From contig BAXE01000007.1 of NCBI GenBank assembly GCA_001310415.1, positions 143,768 through 207,767 on the forward strand: a stretch of 64,000 nucleotides of DNA, written 5' to 3'. Positions 1 to 9,643 of the stretch are shown in pieces. A program made the translations under genes and the position numbers. How positions within the stretch are numbered: the stretch's first letter is position 1; every line of letters starts with the position of its first letter. Source of the DNA: Enterovibrio sp. JCM 19048 (GTDB taxonomy: Bacteria; Pseudomonadota; Gammaproteobacteria; Enterobacterales; Vibrionaceae). Below the pieces are notes generated by a model. That model ran no database searches. It was not told the origin of the DNA and saw only the letters and a program-made list of their open reading frames with translations.

Positions 1-19
1 ATTGCTTTGTACAAAGTCT

Positions 20-281
20 AGGGTCTGTTGACCTTTGGTGCTGATTTTTGCAGCAGTTTGTGGGGACTTTATGCAAGGCAGAGGCTTCGATGTGTAGCTA
101 GTCTACATGAGTAGCCGATAACGCAGCAGAAATTCCCCACAAACGCTGCCCGAAGGGTTCTGCCTAAACGTATGCTTTGTTGAGGTGTATTTGCTTAGAA
201 TGACTAGGCGGCACACACCTCGCCGCGCCTAAAACGCTTAGGGCTAGAACAAAATTTAACCACCAAAGATCAACAGACCCT
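20..281. mobile_element. 262-bp non-coding inverted-repeat element (MITE-like)
   Basis: The ends are near-perfect 21-bp inverted repeats: positions 20-40 read agggtctgttgacctttggtg and 261-281 are the reverse complement with one mismatch. A nested inverted repeat lies inside, around 53-69 and 131-148 (gtttgtgggg against ccccacaaac). Taking the element as 21-280, a TA dinucleotide flanks both sides, as expected for an insertion that duplicates TA. There is no convincing open reading frame inside. This is the pattern of a miniature inverted-repeat element mobilised in trans by a full-length IS elsewhere; no transposase is in this window. The family is not identified. Confidence 0.7.
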
Positions 282-320
282 ACAATAGGTCGTTGAATTG
301 AATGGCTATCTATTAAGATT

Positions 321-336
321 CTGTTGAAGCACACAG
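321..336. promoter_or_regulatory. LexA (SOS) box 1 upstream of polB
   Basis: The sequence CTGTTGAAGCACACAG has the exact CTGT-N8-ACAG core of the gammaproteobacterial LexA operator. It lies about 90 bp before the polB start, and E. coli polB (dinA) is a known SOS gene. No strong -35 was identified; a perfect TATAAT is found downstream at 389-394. Confidence 0.7.
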
Positions 337-343
337 AAAAGTA

Positions 344-359
344 CTGGTTAGGCATACAG
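344..359. promoter_or_regulatory. LexA (SOS) box 2 upstream of polB
   Basis: CTGGTTAGGCATACAG matches CTGT-N8-ACAG with one mismatch and is flanked by TA and AT as in the longer consensus. It is centred 23 bp after box 1, about two helical turns, so two LexA dimers could sit on the same face. A candidate -10 (TATAAT, 389-394) is just downstream. Confidence 0.55.
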
Positions 360-424
360 ATCTTTTCAGCGTCAAAGCCGTCATGGGTTATAATCCCGGT
401 GTTTTTTCTAAGCCTGAGGCTAAT

Positions 425-2778
425 TTGCAGTATCACGAAGGTTTTCTTATCAGCCGCCATAGCCGCGATATCGGTGACCAAACCGAGATTACATTGTGGC
501 TGCAAACAGCTGATGGCCCTGCCAAGCTCATCATTACCGGTGAAAAGCCGGTTTTCTTCGTTAATGAACCGCAGTCAAATGAAGCGGCAAGCTTGCTCGC
601 CTCTGCGTCTATTTCCTTTACCCAGCGCACGCTTCCCCTGACAGATTTTGCGCACCGCAATGTGGTCGGGTTTTACTTCGACACCATTCAGGCAGCCAAT
701 CGCGCCAGCCGCTTGTTGCAGGTAGAAGAAGTGGATGCGCTGGAGTCGGACGTGCGGTTGGCAGACCGCTACCTGATGGAACGTTTTATCTGCGGGGGGA
801 TCACCTTTGCGGGTAATGTGACGCGCAAACAGGGGTTCAGCGAATTCAGGAACGTGAAGCTGAAGGCCTCTGAGTATTCCACGATGCTTTCGCGGGTGTC
901 GCTTGATATCGAGTGCTCAGAGAAGGGCGTGCTCTATTCCATTGGCCTCGACAGCCTAATGGATAGCCGGGTGATCATGGTGGGTGAAACACCTGTAGAT
1001 GCGGCGAAGTATCCCTGGATCCAATGGTTGACAGTGAACTGGCGCTGTTGAAAGCGTTGAACCAATGGTTTGCCACTTTCGATCCGGATGTGGTGGTTGG
1101 TTGGAGCGTGATTGATTTTGACTTCCGCCTGCTGATGAAACGGGCAGCGTTCAGCCAAATCGATTTACGCCTTGGACGTGGCTTTGAAAAAGCGCACTGG
1201 CGTGATTCTTCAAATAGCGTCAGGGTTTTATTACCTTGCCGGGGCGCGTGGTTATCGATGGTATCGATGCACTGAAAACCGCCACCTACAGTTTTCGCTC
1301 ATGGTCGCTGGAATCGGTTTCGCGCGAATGTTCGGTGAAGGTAAGGCAATTGATAATCCATACGATCGTATGGATTCTATCAACCGCATGTACCGCGATG
1401 ACAAACCGGCGCTGGCAAAATACAACCTTCAGGACTGCGTGCTGGTAAACCGCATATTTGATACCACGCACTTGATGGAGTTTCTTATCCAAAGAACACG
1501 TCTGACCGGTATTGAGCTTGACCGTATTGGTGGTTCGGTGGCGGCATTTACCAACCTTTATATGCCAAGGCTGCACCGTGCTGGCTATGTCGCGCCAAGC
1601 CTTGCCAGTGAAAACTGGATAGCGAGTCCAGGCGGTTATGTGATGGACAGCAAGCCGGGGCTTTATGATTCGGTGCTGGTGCTGGATTTCAAATCCCTGT
1701 ATCCCTCAATTATCCGCACTTTCCTTATCGATCCGCTGGGTTTGATTGAAGGGTTGAAACACGCTGAGGAAAGCGTCCCTGGTTTTCGTGGCGGCGTGTT
1801 CCACCGTGAGAAACATTTCCTGCCTGAACTGATCCAGAACCTCTGGAAAGCGCGTGATGAAGCCAAACGCCAAGGCGAAAAAGCCTTCTCGCAGGCGATT
1901 AAAATCATCATGAACTCGTTTTACGGTGTGTTGGGTTCATCAGGTTGCCGTTTCTTTGATCACCGTCTGGCGTCATCTATCACAATGCGTGGGCATGAAA
2001 TCATGAAGATGACGCGGGAATTGATCGAGGCGAAAGGCTATGAGGTGATTTACGGCGATACAGACTCGACGTTTGTCTCGCTCGGACGGCGCTATGAAAA
2101 TGATGAGGCTGACGCTGTGGGGAATGCGTTAGTCGACCACATCAATGCATGGTGGACAGAGCACCTTACCGACACCTACCAATTGGATTCTGCGCTGGAG
2201 ATTGAATACGAGACCCATTACCAGAAGTTTTTGATGCCAACCATCCGGGGGCAGGATACCGGGAGCAAGAAGCGCTACGCGGGGCTGGTGGACAAACACG
2301 GCGAAAAACGCATGGTATACAAAGGGCTGGAGACGGTACGCACAGACTGGACACCGTTGGCGCAGGAGTTTCAACAAACGCTCTACCAAAAGGTGTTCGA
2401 TGGCGAAGCATCGATGATTATGTCCGGGAGGTGGTGGAAAATACGTTACAAGGTAACAACAACCAGAAACTGATCTACCGTAAACGGCTGCGGCGTAAAC
2501 TCTCGGACTACGAGAAGAATGTCCCGCCGCATGTTAAAGCCGCGCGTAAGGCTGATGAAGTGAACAAGAAGCTGGGGCGCTCTCTGCAATACCAACATGG
2601 TGGCTGGATTGAATATGTCATCACAGTTAATGGGCCAGAGCCATTGGAAGCGCTGGAAAGCCCGTATGACTATCAGCATTATGTGGATAAACAGCTAAAA
2701 CCTATCGCGGATGGGATTTTGCCTTTTATCGGTAAGAACTTTGATGAGCTTTCAATGCCACAACTTGGCTTATTCTGA
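425..2778 (+). CDS. polB: DNA polymerase II (four frameshifts)
   Basis: This is the family B DNA polymerase used in SOS-linked repair and replication restart. An N-terminal exonuclease region contains SLDIEC (about residue 158) and FDPDVVVGW. The polymerase region contains DFKSLYPSIIRTF (motif A), KIIMNSFYGVLG (motif B) and YGDTDSTF (motif C), and the protein ends in QLGLF like E. coli PolB. The frame changes near 1030 (ggg read as gg), 1220, 1342 (gaaatg read as gaatg) and 2413. Adding four bases to 425-2778 gives 786 codons, against 783 residues in E. coli. That supports a TTG start at 425 with TGAGG six bases upstream rather than the ATG at 383. Two LexA boxes precede it. Confidence 0.9.
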
Positions 2779-2785
2779 AGGCGAT

Positions 2786-2812
2786 AAAAAACCGGGTTAA
2801 ACCCGGTTTTTT
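2786..2812. terminator. Bidirectional terminator after polB
   Basis: The hairpin accgggt-taa-acccggt is flanked by A5 and T6, so it can serve polB and the convergent gene ending at 2831. Confidence 0.8.
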
Positions 2813-2830
2813 CCGTTTAAGTGTTTCGAG

Positions 2831-3140
2831 TTAGAAGAAATCCACACTGGAAACATAGGTGCGGGATGCCACTACCGGGTCAAAACAGACGGCACCACGG
2901 TTAGGTGTGCAGACCTTATAAACATCGCCGCAATCAAAAATGGCGAGAATAACTTCATCTTCTGCGCCAAAACAGAGTGGGAGTTTATCACCACTTTGGC
3001 GACCACTTGCTGTCCTTCATGTTCCCAGTCAGTGTCTCGATTCGCTCGTCACCAACGGGGGCATCGACATTGCCAGCAATGGCTTGATAAATAGACTCTG
3101 CATGCTCTTGGGACTGTGCGGACGGAACAAAAAACGGCAT
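2831..3140 (-). CDS. Conserved hypothetical protein (two frameshifts)
   Basis: The protein starts MPFFVPSAQSQEHAES and, after two frame changes near 3045 and 2990, ends with a well-formed tail containing FGAEDEVILAIFDCGDVYKV and VCTPNRGAVC. Adding two bases to the span gives 104 codons. A strong AGGAGG lies 3-8 bases before the ATG. I recall similar small proteins of unknown function in vibrios, but name no family. No signal peptide or membrane segment is visible. It faces polB across a shared terminator. Confidence 0.6.
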
Positions 3141-3156
3141 AACTCCTCCTAATAAA

Positions 3157-3195
3157 TCAATCTTCCTGCGCCTTTTTCACCTTGTTTTTCGTCAT
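3157..3195 (-). other. Possible 12-residue leader ORF
   Basis: ATG to TGA encodes MTKNKVKKAQED, with a GGAAG-type ribosome site just before it. It stops 16 bases before the next start, which has its own strong AGGAGG. It could be a short translated leader or chance. Its high lysine content is notable, but there is no comparative support. Confidence 0.25.
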
Positions 3196-3436
3196 CTTGC
3201 TTCCGGTGACTGATGGTGATGTGTTCTGCTAAAAGGCGATAACCCAAAAGGTTATGTGGTCAACTTAACAAATTTAGACCACTAAACGCAATGTTATTTT
3301 ATTGTTATGGTTGAAATCACCTAAGTGGGTATGCTGCCAGGTCGGGTCATTTTTCAATGGTTTACCGCATGAAATTTGCTTTTATGGCGAAAACTCGCTT
3401 GAATGAAATTTCTATACACCGACGATTGGAGGAAGG

Positions 3437-3703
3437 GTGGAACAATTAGATTTCTTTACCGTACCCAGCCCCTGTATCGGTGTTTGCCAAGTGAACAACA
3501 AAGGGTATTGCAAAGGGTGTTTCCGTAGCCGGGATGAACGCTTTCACTGGAATGAATTCACCAGTGAGCAACGCCGAAATGTGGTGCGACTTTGTAAGCA
3601 GCGTTATCAAAGGGTGATGCGCGCCAAACTGGCAAAAGAGGCAGAAGCTGCTCGGGTAGAAGAGGTGAACCCACAGCAATCTCTGTTTGGCGATGATGAC
3701 TGA
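3437..3703 (+). CDS. DUF1289 family small cysteine-rich protein
   Basis: This 88-residue protein has the four-cysteine pattern of DUF1289 near its N-terminus: CIGVCQVNNKGYCKGCFRS. That pattern is likely a zinc or iron-sulphur site. A basic helix (QRYQRVMRAKLAKEAEAAR) and an acidic tail ending SLFGDDD follow. The start is GTG with GGAGG four bases upstream. The function of the family is unknown. It faces rplY across a bidirectional terminator and has no frame problem. Confidence 0.8.
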   Translation: MEQLDFFTVPSPCIGVCQVNNKGYCKGCFRSRDERFHWNEFTSEQRRNVVRLCKQRYQRVMRAKLAKEAEAARVEEVNPQQSLFGDDD

Positions 3704-3735
3704 AATGCTAGGGTAGGTTGTTTGGGGATAGATAC

Positions 3736-3762
3736 AAAAAAGCGCCGAAATCGGCGCTTTTT
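3736..3762. terminator. Bidirectional terminator between DUF1289 gene and rplY
   Basis: The stem agcgccga-aa-tcggcgct is flanked by A and T runs on both sides and serves both convergent genes. Confidence 0.85.
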
Positions 3763-3782
3763 CAATTCAAGCTCAGACGCAA

Positions 3783-4061
3783 TTAGATGCGAACGAAGTC
3801 CATGTGCATAACTTTTGGCTTGAATGGGTGACGTTGGATGTCTTGTGGCTTAACCTTAACTTCCGCGCCGTCGATTACCAGAGTAATCGCTTCGTAGAAT
3901 TCTGGTTTGTCCATTTGAGTGATCACTTTAGCGTGTTCCAGAGCGATTGCAACTGGAGCTGCTTCGCCACCGTAAACTACTGCTGGGAATTGATCAGCGT
4001 GACGCAGGCGGCGGCTCGCACCTTTACCCTGCTCAGTACGTACTACTGCTTCGAATTTCAT
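3783..4061 (-). CDS. rplY: 50S ribosomal protein L25
   Basis: The 92-residue protein starts [20 protein letters not shown], the short single-domain L25 form that binds 5S rRNA (E. coli L25 has 94 residues). The downstream part, [19 protein letters not shown], matches the family C-terminus. The ATG at 4061 was chosen because it fits the family N-terminus; the longer frame upstream does not. It is a single-gene unit with a terminator 20 bases downstream. Confidence 0.95.
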   Translation of the reverse strand: MKFEAVVRTEQGKGASRRLRHADQFPAVVYGGEAAPVAIALEHAKVITQMDKPEFYEAITLVIDGAEVKVKPQDIQRHPFKPKVMHMDFVRI

Positions 4062-4141
4062 AATAAATACTCTTATATAGAGAGTTGGAAAAATGCACTC
4101 AGATTTGCGACCAAACTGAGTACCAAGTAAATCGAGCGCGG

Positions 4142-4170
4142 ATACTAACATTGAGATTGGGTAATAACAA
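4142..4170 (-). promoter_or_regulatory. Candidate sigma-70 promoter for rplY
   Basis: On the minus strand TTGTTA (4170-4165), a 17-bp spacer and TAGTAT (4147-4142) lie about 80 bp before the rplY start. Each hexamer matches the consensus at four of six positions. This is a pattern match only. Confidence 0.4.
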
Positions 4171-4242
4171 GCTATCCCAGCAATTTAGTGCGCAATTGAT
4201 GGTGAAATGCGCTAGCCGCTTTATTCCTGCGCAAATCCGGCA

Positions 4243-6016
4243 CTACGCCACGTTGGTCAGCATGGTTCGAACCTCTTGCTGTGAGGCGAATTGGTTAAGG
4301 TCAAATATCTTGTCGCGGATCGCCCAGAAGCGGCCGTTCTTTCTTGCCACCACAAAATCAGGAAAACGCAGCCTGTGCTCAGCACGGACAATTTTCGAGG
4401 GTGCGGTGTCAGTAAACGGGCGATGTCTGTCAACCATATGTGGGTTGATAAACTTAGCAAGAAACTCTTCTTTCTGTCTCTTGGTTGATAACGGCCAGAC
4501 CTCGTGGATCTCTGCGCCGTCCTGTCCAACGTATGTTACTTTCAGTTGCGGCTTGTCGAACTTGTTCCTTCCCGCAGTCAGGCGCATATCAGCACAGGCC
4601 ATGATCATGCGTCTTTAAGTTTCAGTGCATCACGCAACTTTTTGTCCGGGTCGACAAGGGCATGGTCGCACTGGTGGCAGCGGCGGGCGGCGATATCGTT
4701 ATCTGCGCCACATTCGCTGCAAAACTTAGCGCGGAAGCGGTATCCGCAGATTTCTCGTTCGCCGTCATCATCTTCAAAAAAGCCCTGACATCGTCGTCCA
4801 TAGTGCTCAATCAAAAAGCCATTGCTATCGAGCTTGCCCCAGAAGTTGTTGTTAAACCGCATGCCGGGCAGGGCACGGTGACAATTTCGCTGTCACTGTC
4901 CGGTTTTGGATCCCCAATCTCAGGCTGGTAGAGGTCATAGACATTGCCGGCATAATCGAGGATTAAGCAGTCCTTTTTGCCCGGTGAAAGGCGTAATCCG
5001 CGGCCTGCAATCTGCTGATACAGGCTTACCGATTCGGTCGGGCGCAAAATGGCAATCAGATCGACGTGAGGGGCATCAAAACCCGTGGTCAATACAGAGA
5101 CATTGACCAGGTATTTAATCTCACGCTTTTTGAACTGCTGGATTATGCGGTCACGTTCGTCCTGGGCGGTATCACCAATCACCAATGCTGACTGCTCTGG
5201 TGGCAGCAAGGTCAAGATTTCCTGAGCATGCTTTACAGTTGCTGCAAAGACCATCACGCCGTGTCTTTCCCGCGCATAGTCGAGCACCTGGGTGACGATT
5301 TGCGGTGTTGCACGCGGCGCGTTTTCAATGACACGGTCGAGATCCGCTTCTTTGTAGAAACCGGTCGGTGACGCTTTCAGGGACGAGAAATCATAACTCA
5401 ATACCGGCGCATCGAGGATTTTTGCTTCAGTCAGAAAACCTTCGTCGAGCAGATAACGGATTGGCAATTCAAAGATGCAGTCGCGGAAAAAACGTGGCTT
5501 TTCACTGCGGACACGTCCGGCTGTGTGGAACTGGTAAATCCACCCTAACCCCAGACGATATGGGGTAGCGGTCAGGCCAAGCACTTTAATGCCGGGATTC
5601 ACTGCCTGCAGGTGGCTGATCACTTTGCGGTAGCTGCTGTCTTCGCTGTCTGGAACGCGGTGGCATTCATCAATCACCAACAGGGAGAACTGGTCTTTAA
5701 ATGCATCAAGATTGCGCACAACAGACTGCACTGAGGCAAATACCACTTTGTCGCTGCTTTCTTTCCTGCCAAGCCCTGCTGAGAATATTCCGCCTTTCAA
5801 CCCATAGCCTTCGTACTTTTCGTGGTTCTGCTCTACCAGCTCTTTCACGTGAGCCAGCACCAAAACGCGGCCACGCGCCAGTTTTGCCAACTCGGCAATG
5901 ACCAGACTTTTACCTGCGCCTGTCGGCAACACTGCGACGGCAGGTGTGCTGTTTTTGCGGAAGTAGTGGACGACGGCTTTTACAGCGTCAGATTGATAAG
6001 GACGAAGGGTATACAT
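4243..6016 (-). CDS. radD: RadD/YejH DEAD-like helicase (two frameshifts)
   Basis: This superfamily 2 ATPase is implicated in DNA repair and recombination in E. coli. Visible motifs are PTGAGKS (Walker A, about residue 32), DECHR (Walker B, motif II), LGLTATP (III), [12 protein letters not shown] (V) and QQIAGRGLR (VI). A cysteine zinc-binding region follows (CPACG, then CSECG and CHQCD). The C-terminal domain contains [15 protein letters not shown]. The frame changes near 4860 (a T lost from a T run) and near 4613. Adding two bases gives 592 codons, against 586 residues in E. coli. The start lies only five bases beyond the T run of an upstream terminator and has no clear ribosome site. Confidence 0.9.
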
Positions 6017-6020
6017 GCAA

Positions 6021-6048
6021 TTAAAAAGGCAGCCAATTCAAGGCTGCC
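6021..6048 (-). terminator. Terminator after the GNAT gene
   Basis: On the minus strand the hairpin GGCAGCC-N7-GGCTGCC is followed by TTTTTAA. The radD ATG follows five bases later, so read-through would feed radD. Confidence 0.75.
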
Positions 6049-6091
6049 CAGTGTAACGGTCGAACCTTGCGGTGACCAGTATTGAACGCAC

Positions 6092-6557
6092 TTAGCGGGG
6101 AAGGCGTTTGGCCATAATGCAGTGCTGGCGGCGCGGCATGTAATCAAATTGCTCGTAGAATTCCCTCGCGCCACTGTTACCAATATTCACTTCGAGAATC
6201 ACCGCATGGCAGTTTCGACTGTTTGCCTGTGCTTCAATGGAAGGCAAAACATGGGAGCACACCTTGGCGACGCCAGTCTTTGGAAAGGAATATCTGGTCG
6301 ATCACTGCAATTTGTCCACCCAGCTCAATACTGAAGCTGTAACAAAGCACCACATAGCCAATGATTTCCTGCTCGCCGTCCTGATCGAGCGCAATGAGGA
6401 AGACATCCCCATGTGCTGGATTACTAATGAGGTAGCTGAAGGAGGAGGTAACATGCTCGACATCAAAAGACAGTGCCTCGTGGTCGTGCATTTGTTTGGA
6501 TAACTCCAGCAGGCGGGGCATTGATTCTATGGAAGGTGATTGCAGCGATACTTTCAT
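6092..6557 (-). CDS. GNAT family N-acetyltransferase (frame disturbed once)
   Basis: The N-terminal part has the GNAT beta-strand pattern EIIGYVVLCYSFSIELGG followed by the acetyl-CoA loop region IFLSKDWRRQG. After a frame change near 6255 the C-terminal part reads NCHAVILEVNIGNSGAREFY, the usual GNAT motif B. At the break two bases seem to be missing, in the glycine-rich Q/RxxGxG loop; adding them gives 156 codons. The ATG at 6557 has AGGGAAG eight bases upstream. The substrate cannot be told from sequence. Confidence 0.75.
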
Positions 6558-6813
6558 AAATTCTTCCCTGATCAATTAGTTAGTTGACGAAGGATTATAA
6601 GCATAAATGGGAAAACTAAGGGTTAGACTGTTTCTATTTTGTTAAGTTCGCCATCTTCTAGTTATAGACCGGACAAACCAGAGTGCAATTTATGAGTTTG
6701 GATTTGTCGCCGTGGCCGGGAAGTTTTCTCCGCGATCCCGCTGAAAACAAACTGCATACCGCCTGCTTTTGGGTATATACTTCGCGCCTTAATTTTTTCT
6801 TCGGATTGATCCA

Positions 6814-7518
6814 ATGATAAGGCTAGACAAATTTCTCTGTGAAGCAGTGGGCGTTACCCGTTCACAAGCAACCCGACTACTTAAAGAACAACGAGTAACG
6901 GTTGACGGAGAGGTGATTAAGAGCGGTGCGGTGAAAATCGCGGAAGATGCTGATGTTGAATTTGATGGCATGTCGCTGAGTCTGTCTGGCCCGCGTTACT
7001 ACATGATGAACAAACCGGCCGGTTATGTTTGCTCACATGAAGATGCACATAATCCAACCGTTTTCATCCTGCTGGACATCGTCAGCCCTGAGAAACTGCA
7101 CATCGCGGGTCGTCTGGACTGTGATACCACAGGTTTGTTGTTGCTGACGGATGACGGTCAATGGTCACACCGCGTGACTTCACCAAAGCACAAATGCGAC
7201 AAGCGCTACCGTGTTTGGCTGGACGATCCAGTGTCTGAAGACACAGAAGCGACCTTCGCTGAAGGGATCCAGTTGCGTGGCGAGCGCACTGAAACCTTAC
7301 CAGCGCAAATGGAAAAAGTTGACGAGAAAGAAGTACTGTTGACTATCCATGAAGGTAAATACCATCAGGTTAAGCGTATGTTTGCGGCTGTTGGTAACAA
7401 AGTGGTGGGGCTTCACCGCGAATCTGTGGGCGCGCTGGAACTGGATGCAGATCTGGAACCGGGTGAATACCGCGAACTGACAGAAGAAGAAATCGCGCTG
7501 TTTATGCCGAAAAAGTAA
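6814..7518 (+). CDS. rsuA: 16S rRNA pseudouridine(516) synthase
   Basis: RsuA isomerises U516 of 16S rRNA. An N-terminal S4 RNA-binding domain (RLDKFLCEAVGVTRSQATRL) is followed by the catalytic domain. The catalytic aspartate lies in GRLDCDTTGLLLLTDDG (about residues 107-123), and HQVKRMFAAVGN is the conserved RsuA-type motif. The length of 234 residues is close to E. coli RsuA. The gene is intact and ends before a strong terminator. Confidence 0.95.
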   Translation: MIRLDKFLCEAVGVTRSQATRLLKEQRVTVDGEVIKSGAVKIAEDADVEFDGMSLSLSGPRYYMMNKPAGYVCSHEDAHNPTVFILLDIVSPEKLHIAGRLDCDTTGLLLLTDDGQWSHRVTSPKHKCDKRYRVWLDDPVSEDTEATFAEGIQLRGERTETLPAQMEKVDEKEVLLTIHEGKYHQVKRMFAAVGNKVVGLHRESVGALELDADLEPGEYRELTEEEIALFMPKK

Positions 7519-7531
7519 TGCCTTGAATTGT

Positions 7532-7567
7532 AAAAACGCTGTGGGGTTTTGCCTCACAGCGTTTTTT
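7532..7567 (+). terminator. Terminator after rsuA
   Basis: The hairpin aaaacgctgtg-N10-cacagcgtttt is followed by further Ts. Confidence 0.85.
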
Positions 7568-7769
7568 GCGTTTTAAGGCAAAACAATCGGATAATTCCAT
7601 TTTATATCCTAAAAAACGCTTTATATACAGCAAGCTAGCATCTTGAGAAAGTCATCATTTCCTCATGGGAATGAATCTTGGTGTTATCATCTGCATAGGC
7701 ACGCTTTCTGGTTCACAAGGAAACAGCCACCAATTTCTTTTGTCTTCTTCTTTTCTTTCCAAGGCATAC

Positions 7770-8967
7770 ATGACAACAAACGCGATTAATCCACCTCAGC
7801 AGCAGCTGACGTTTTTATTGATTCTGGTGTTGGGCGCTATCGCTGCGCTGACGCCATTGGCGATCGATATGTATTTGCCGGCAATGCCGGAAATTGCACG
7901 CGATCTCGCTGTGACACCGGGGCAGGTACAGACAACATTGGCGGCTTACACTGCAGGCTTCGCCATCGGACAGCTTATCCATGGGCCGATTTCCGACAGT
8001 TATGGCCGTCGCCCTGTGTTGATCATCGGCATTGCATTCTTCCTTGTGGGTGCGATTGTCAGTGCGCTAGCCGTTGATATCCAGACGCTGACATATATTC
8101 GTGCCGCGCAGGGTTTCTGTGGCGCAGCAGCGGCAGTGGTTATCCAGGCGCTGGTCCGCGACATGTTTGACCGTGAAGATTTCGCCCGCACCATGTCATT
8201 TATCACTTTGGTGATGACGGTTGCGCCTTTGGCTGCACCAATGATGGGCGGTTATCTGGCGGTGTGGTTCGGCTGGCGCTCTATTTTCTGGTTGCTTGCT
8301 GCTTTCGCGGTACTGGTTATCGTGCTGGTGATGGCGCTGATCCCTGAAACGCTGGCAATGGATAAACGTCCGCCACTGCGTATTGGTTCTACGTTGCGTA
8401 ACTACATGAAAATCCTGCGCTCCGGCAAGTCAGTAGGCTATATCTTTGCGTCTGGTTTTTCCTTTGCTGGGATGTTTTCGTTTCTGACTGCCGGTTCATT
8501 TGTTTACATCGACTACTACGGTGTCAGCGTACAAAACTTCGGTTATCTGTTTGCCTGAACGTGGTCTGTCTGATTGTTATGACCACAATCAACGGCAAGT
8601 TTGTACGCAAGATGGGCAGCGAACGAATGCTGAAAATTGGCTTGCTGATCCAGCTGGCTGCGGGCATTGCGCTGATCTTCGGACAGGTTTTTGATTGGGG
8701 ATTGTGGGGCACCGTCATTCCGGTTGTCTTCTTCGTTGGCACCATTTCTATCGTCGGCAGTAACTCAATGGCTTGTGTGCTAAGTACCTATCCGGAATTG
8801 GCAGGAACGGCTTCTTCGCTGGCTGGCACAATGAGGTTTGGCACGGGCACCGTGTTGGTGGTATAGTCGCGGCCATTCCTGTCCACTCAGCCTGGCCGAT
8901 GACCGGCGCGATGGCTGTGTGTGCCATTCTCTCCGCCCTGTTCTACTGGGGCTTAGCGAAAAAATAA
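7770..8967 (+). CDS. bcr: Bcr/CflA family drug efflux MFS transporter (two frameshifts)
   Basis: This is a 12-helix major facilitator of the bicyclomycin/chloramphenicol exporter group in the inner membrane. Family marks are TPLAIDMYLPAMPEI in helix 1, the loop motif GPISDSYGRRPV, and SGFSFAGMFSFLTAGSFVY around helix 7. The frame changes at 8557 (cc read as c) and 8860 (gg read as g); adding two bases gives 400 codons. The ATG at 7770 has AAGG six bases upstream; the longer frame starting at 7665 lacks family similarity. The DUF2913 gene starts five bases after the stop, so the two may be co-transcribed. Confidence 0.9.
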
Positions 8968-8972
8968 GAAAA

Positions 8973-9626
8973 ATGAGTTACATCAACGAAATTAAATCCG
9001 TCGTAGATACGGCACTGGCTGAACTTGAAGAAGTAAAAGCCGCAGGTAAAGTGCAAAACAACCCAGTCAGTGAGGAATCTTTCCTGTGTCGCTGGGTTGC
9101 ACAAGCAGTCAAAAAACAGCGTTTCGGCAACAAAGTGGCGAAAGACATGACTATGTGGGTCCAACAGGGACGCAGCATGGGCAAAAACGCCAATATCAAA
9201 GGGCAGATGTTGCACATCGCAAATGTGTATCACCACTTTTTCCCTGAAGGTGATGCACATGCGCCGGTTACCCGTGACGTGTTTGACTCCTTGGTAAACG
9301 AGCTGGAAGCGGCGGACTGGATGATCCACACCGAGTACGAAATCAACCGTAAAGTGCGCGTGATTTCAGACGGCCAGCATTCTTTTGCTGTGTGCAGTGT
9401 GGCTTTGGCGAAATGCTTCAACGATCAGGGTGAATTAGTTAAACCGCTTAGCCTGTATGTTCGTGGCCCTGAACCTTGGTTTATCGAAACCGTTCTTCAG
9501 AAAGGTCTGCTGTTGACCAAAGTGACCGACTATAAGTCGATCGTGAAATATCACGGTGAGTACCAAATTTGGCCAAACAACCAGGCCGATACCTTGGTGG
9601 TATTGCCAGATAGCCTGAAACCGTAA
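8973..9626 (+). CDS. DUF2913 family protein
   Basis: The 217-residue soluble protein starts MSYINEIKSVVDTALAELEE. It contains FLCRWVAQAVKKQRF, GRSMGKNANIKGQM and, near the end, VTDYKSIVKYHGEY, which I recognise from the DUF2913 family of vibrios and photobacteria. No signal peptide, membrane segment or known catalytic motif is visible. The function is unknown. It lies five bases after bcr and ends at a strong terminator, which suggests a two-gene unit. The frame is intact. Confidence 0.8.
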   Translation: MSYINEIKSVVDTALAELEEVKAAGKVQNNPVSEESFLCRWVAQAVKKQRFGNKVAKDMTMWVQQGRSMGKNANIKGQMLHIANVYHHFFPEGDAHAPVTRDVFDSLVNELEAADWMIHTEYEINRKVRVISDGQHSFAVCSVALAKCFNDQGELVKPLSLYVRGPEPWFIETVLQKGLLLTKVTDYKSIVKYHGEYQIWPNNQADTLVVLPDSLKP

Positions 9627-9643
9627 CTGGCAAAACGCTTTGA

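Noticed and set aside
4085..4618. A 177-residue plus-strand frame over rplY and radD
   Set aside because: It is antisense to two well-supported genes and has no recognisable protein features.
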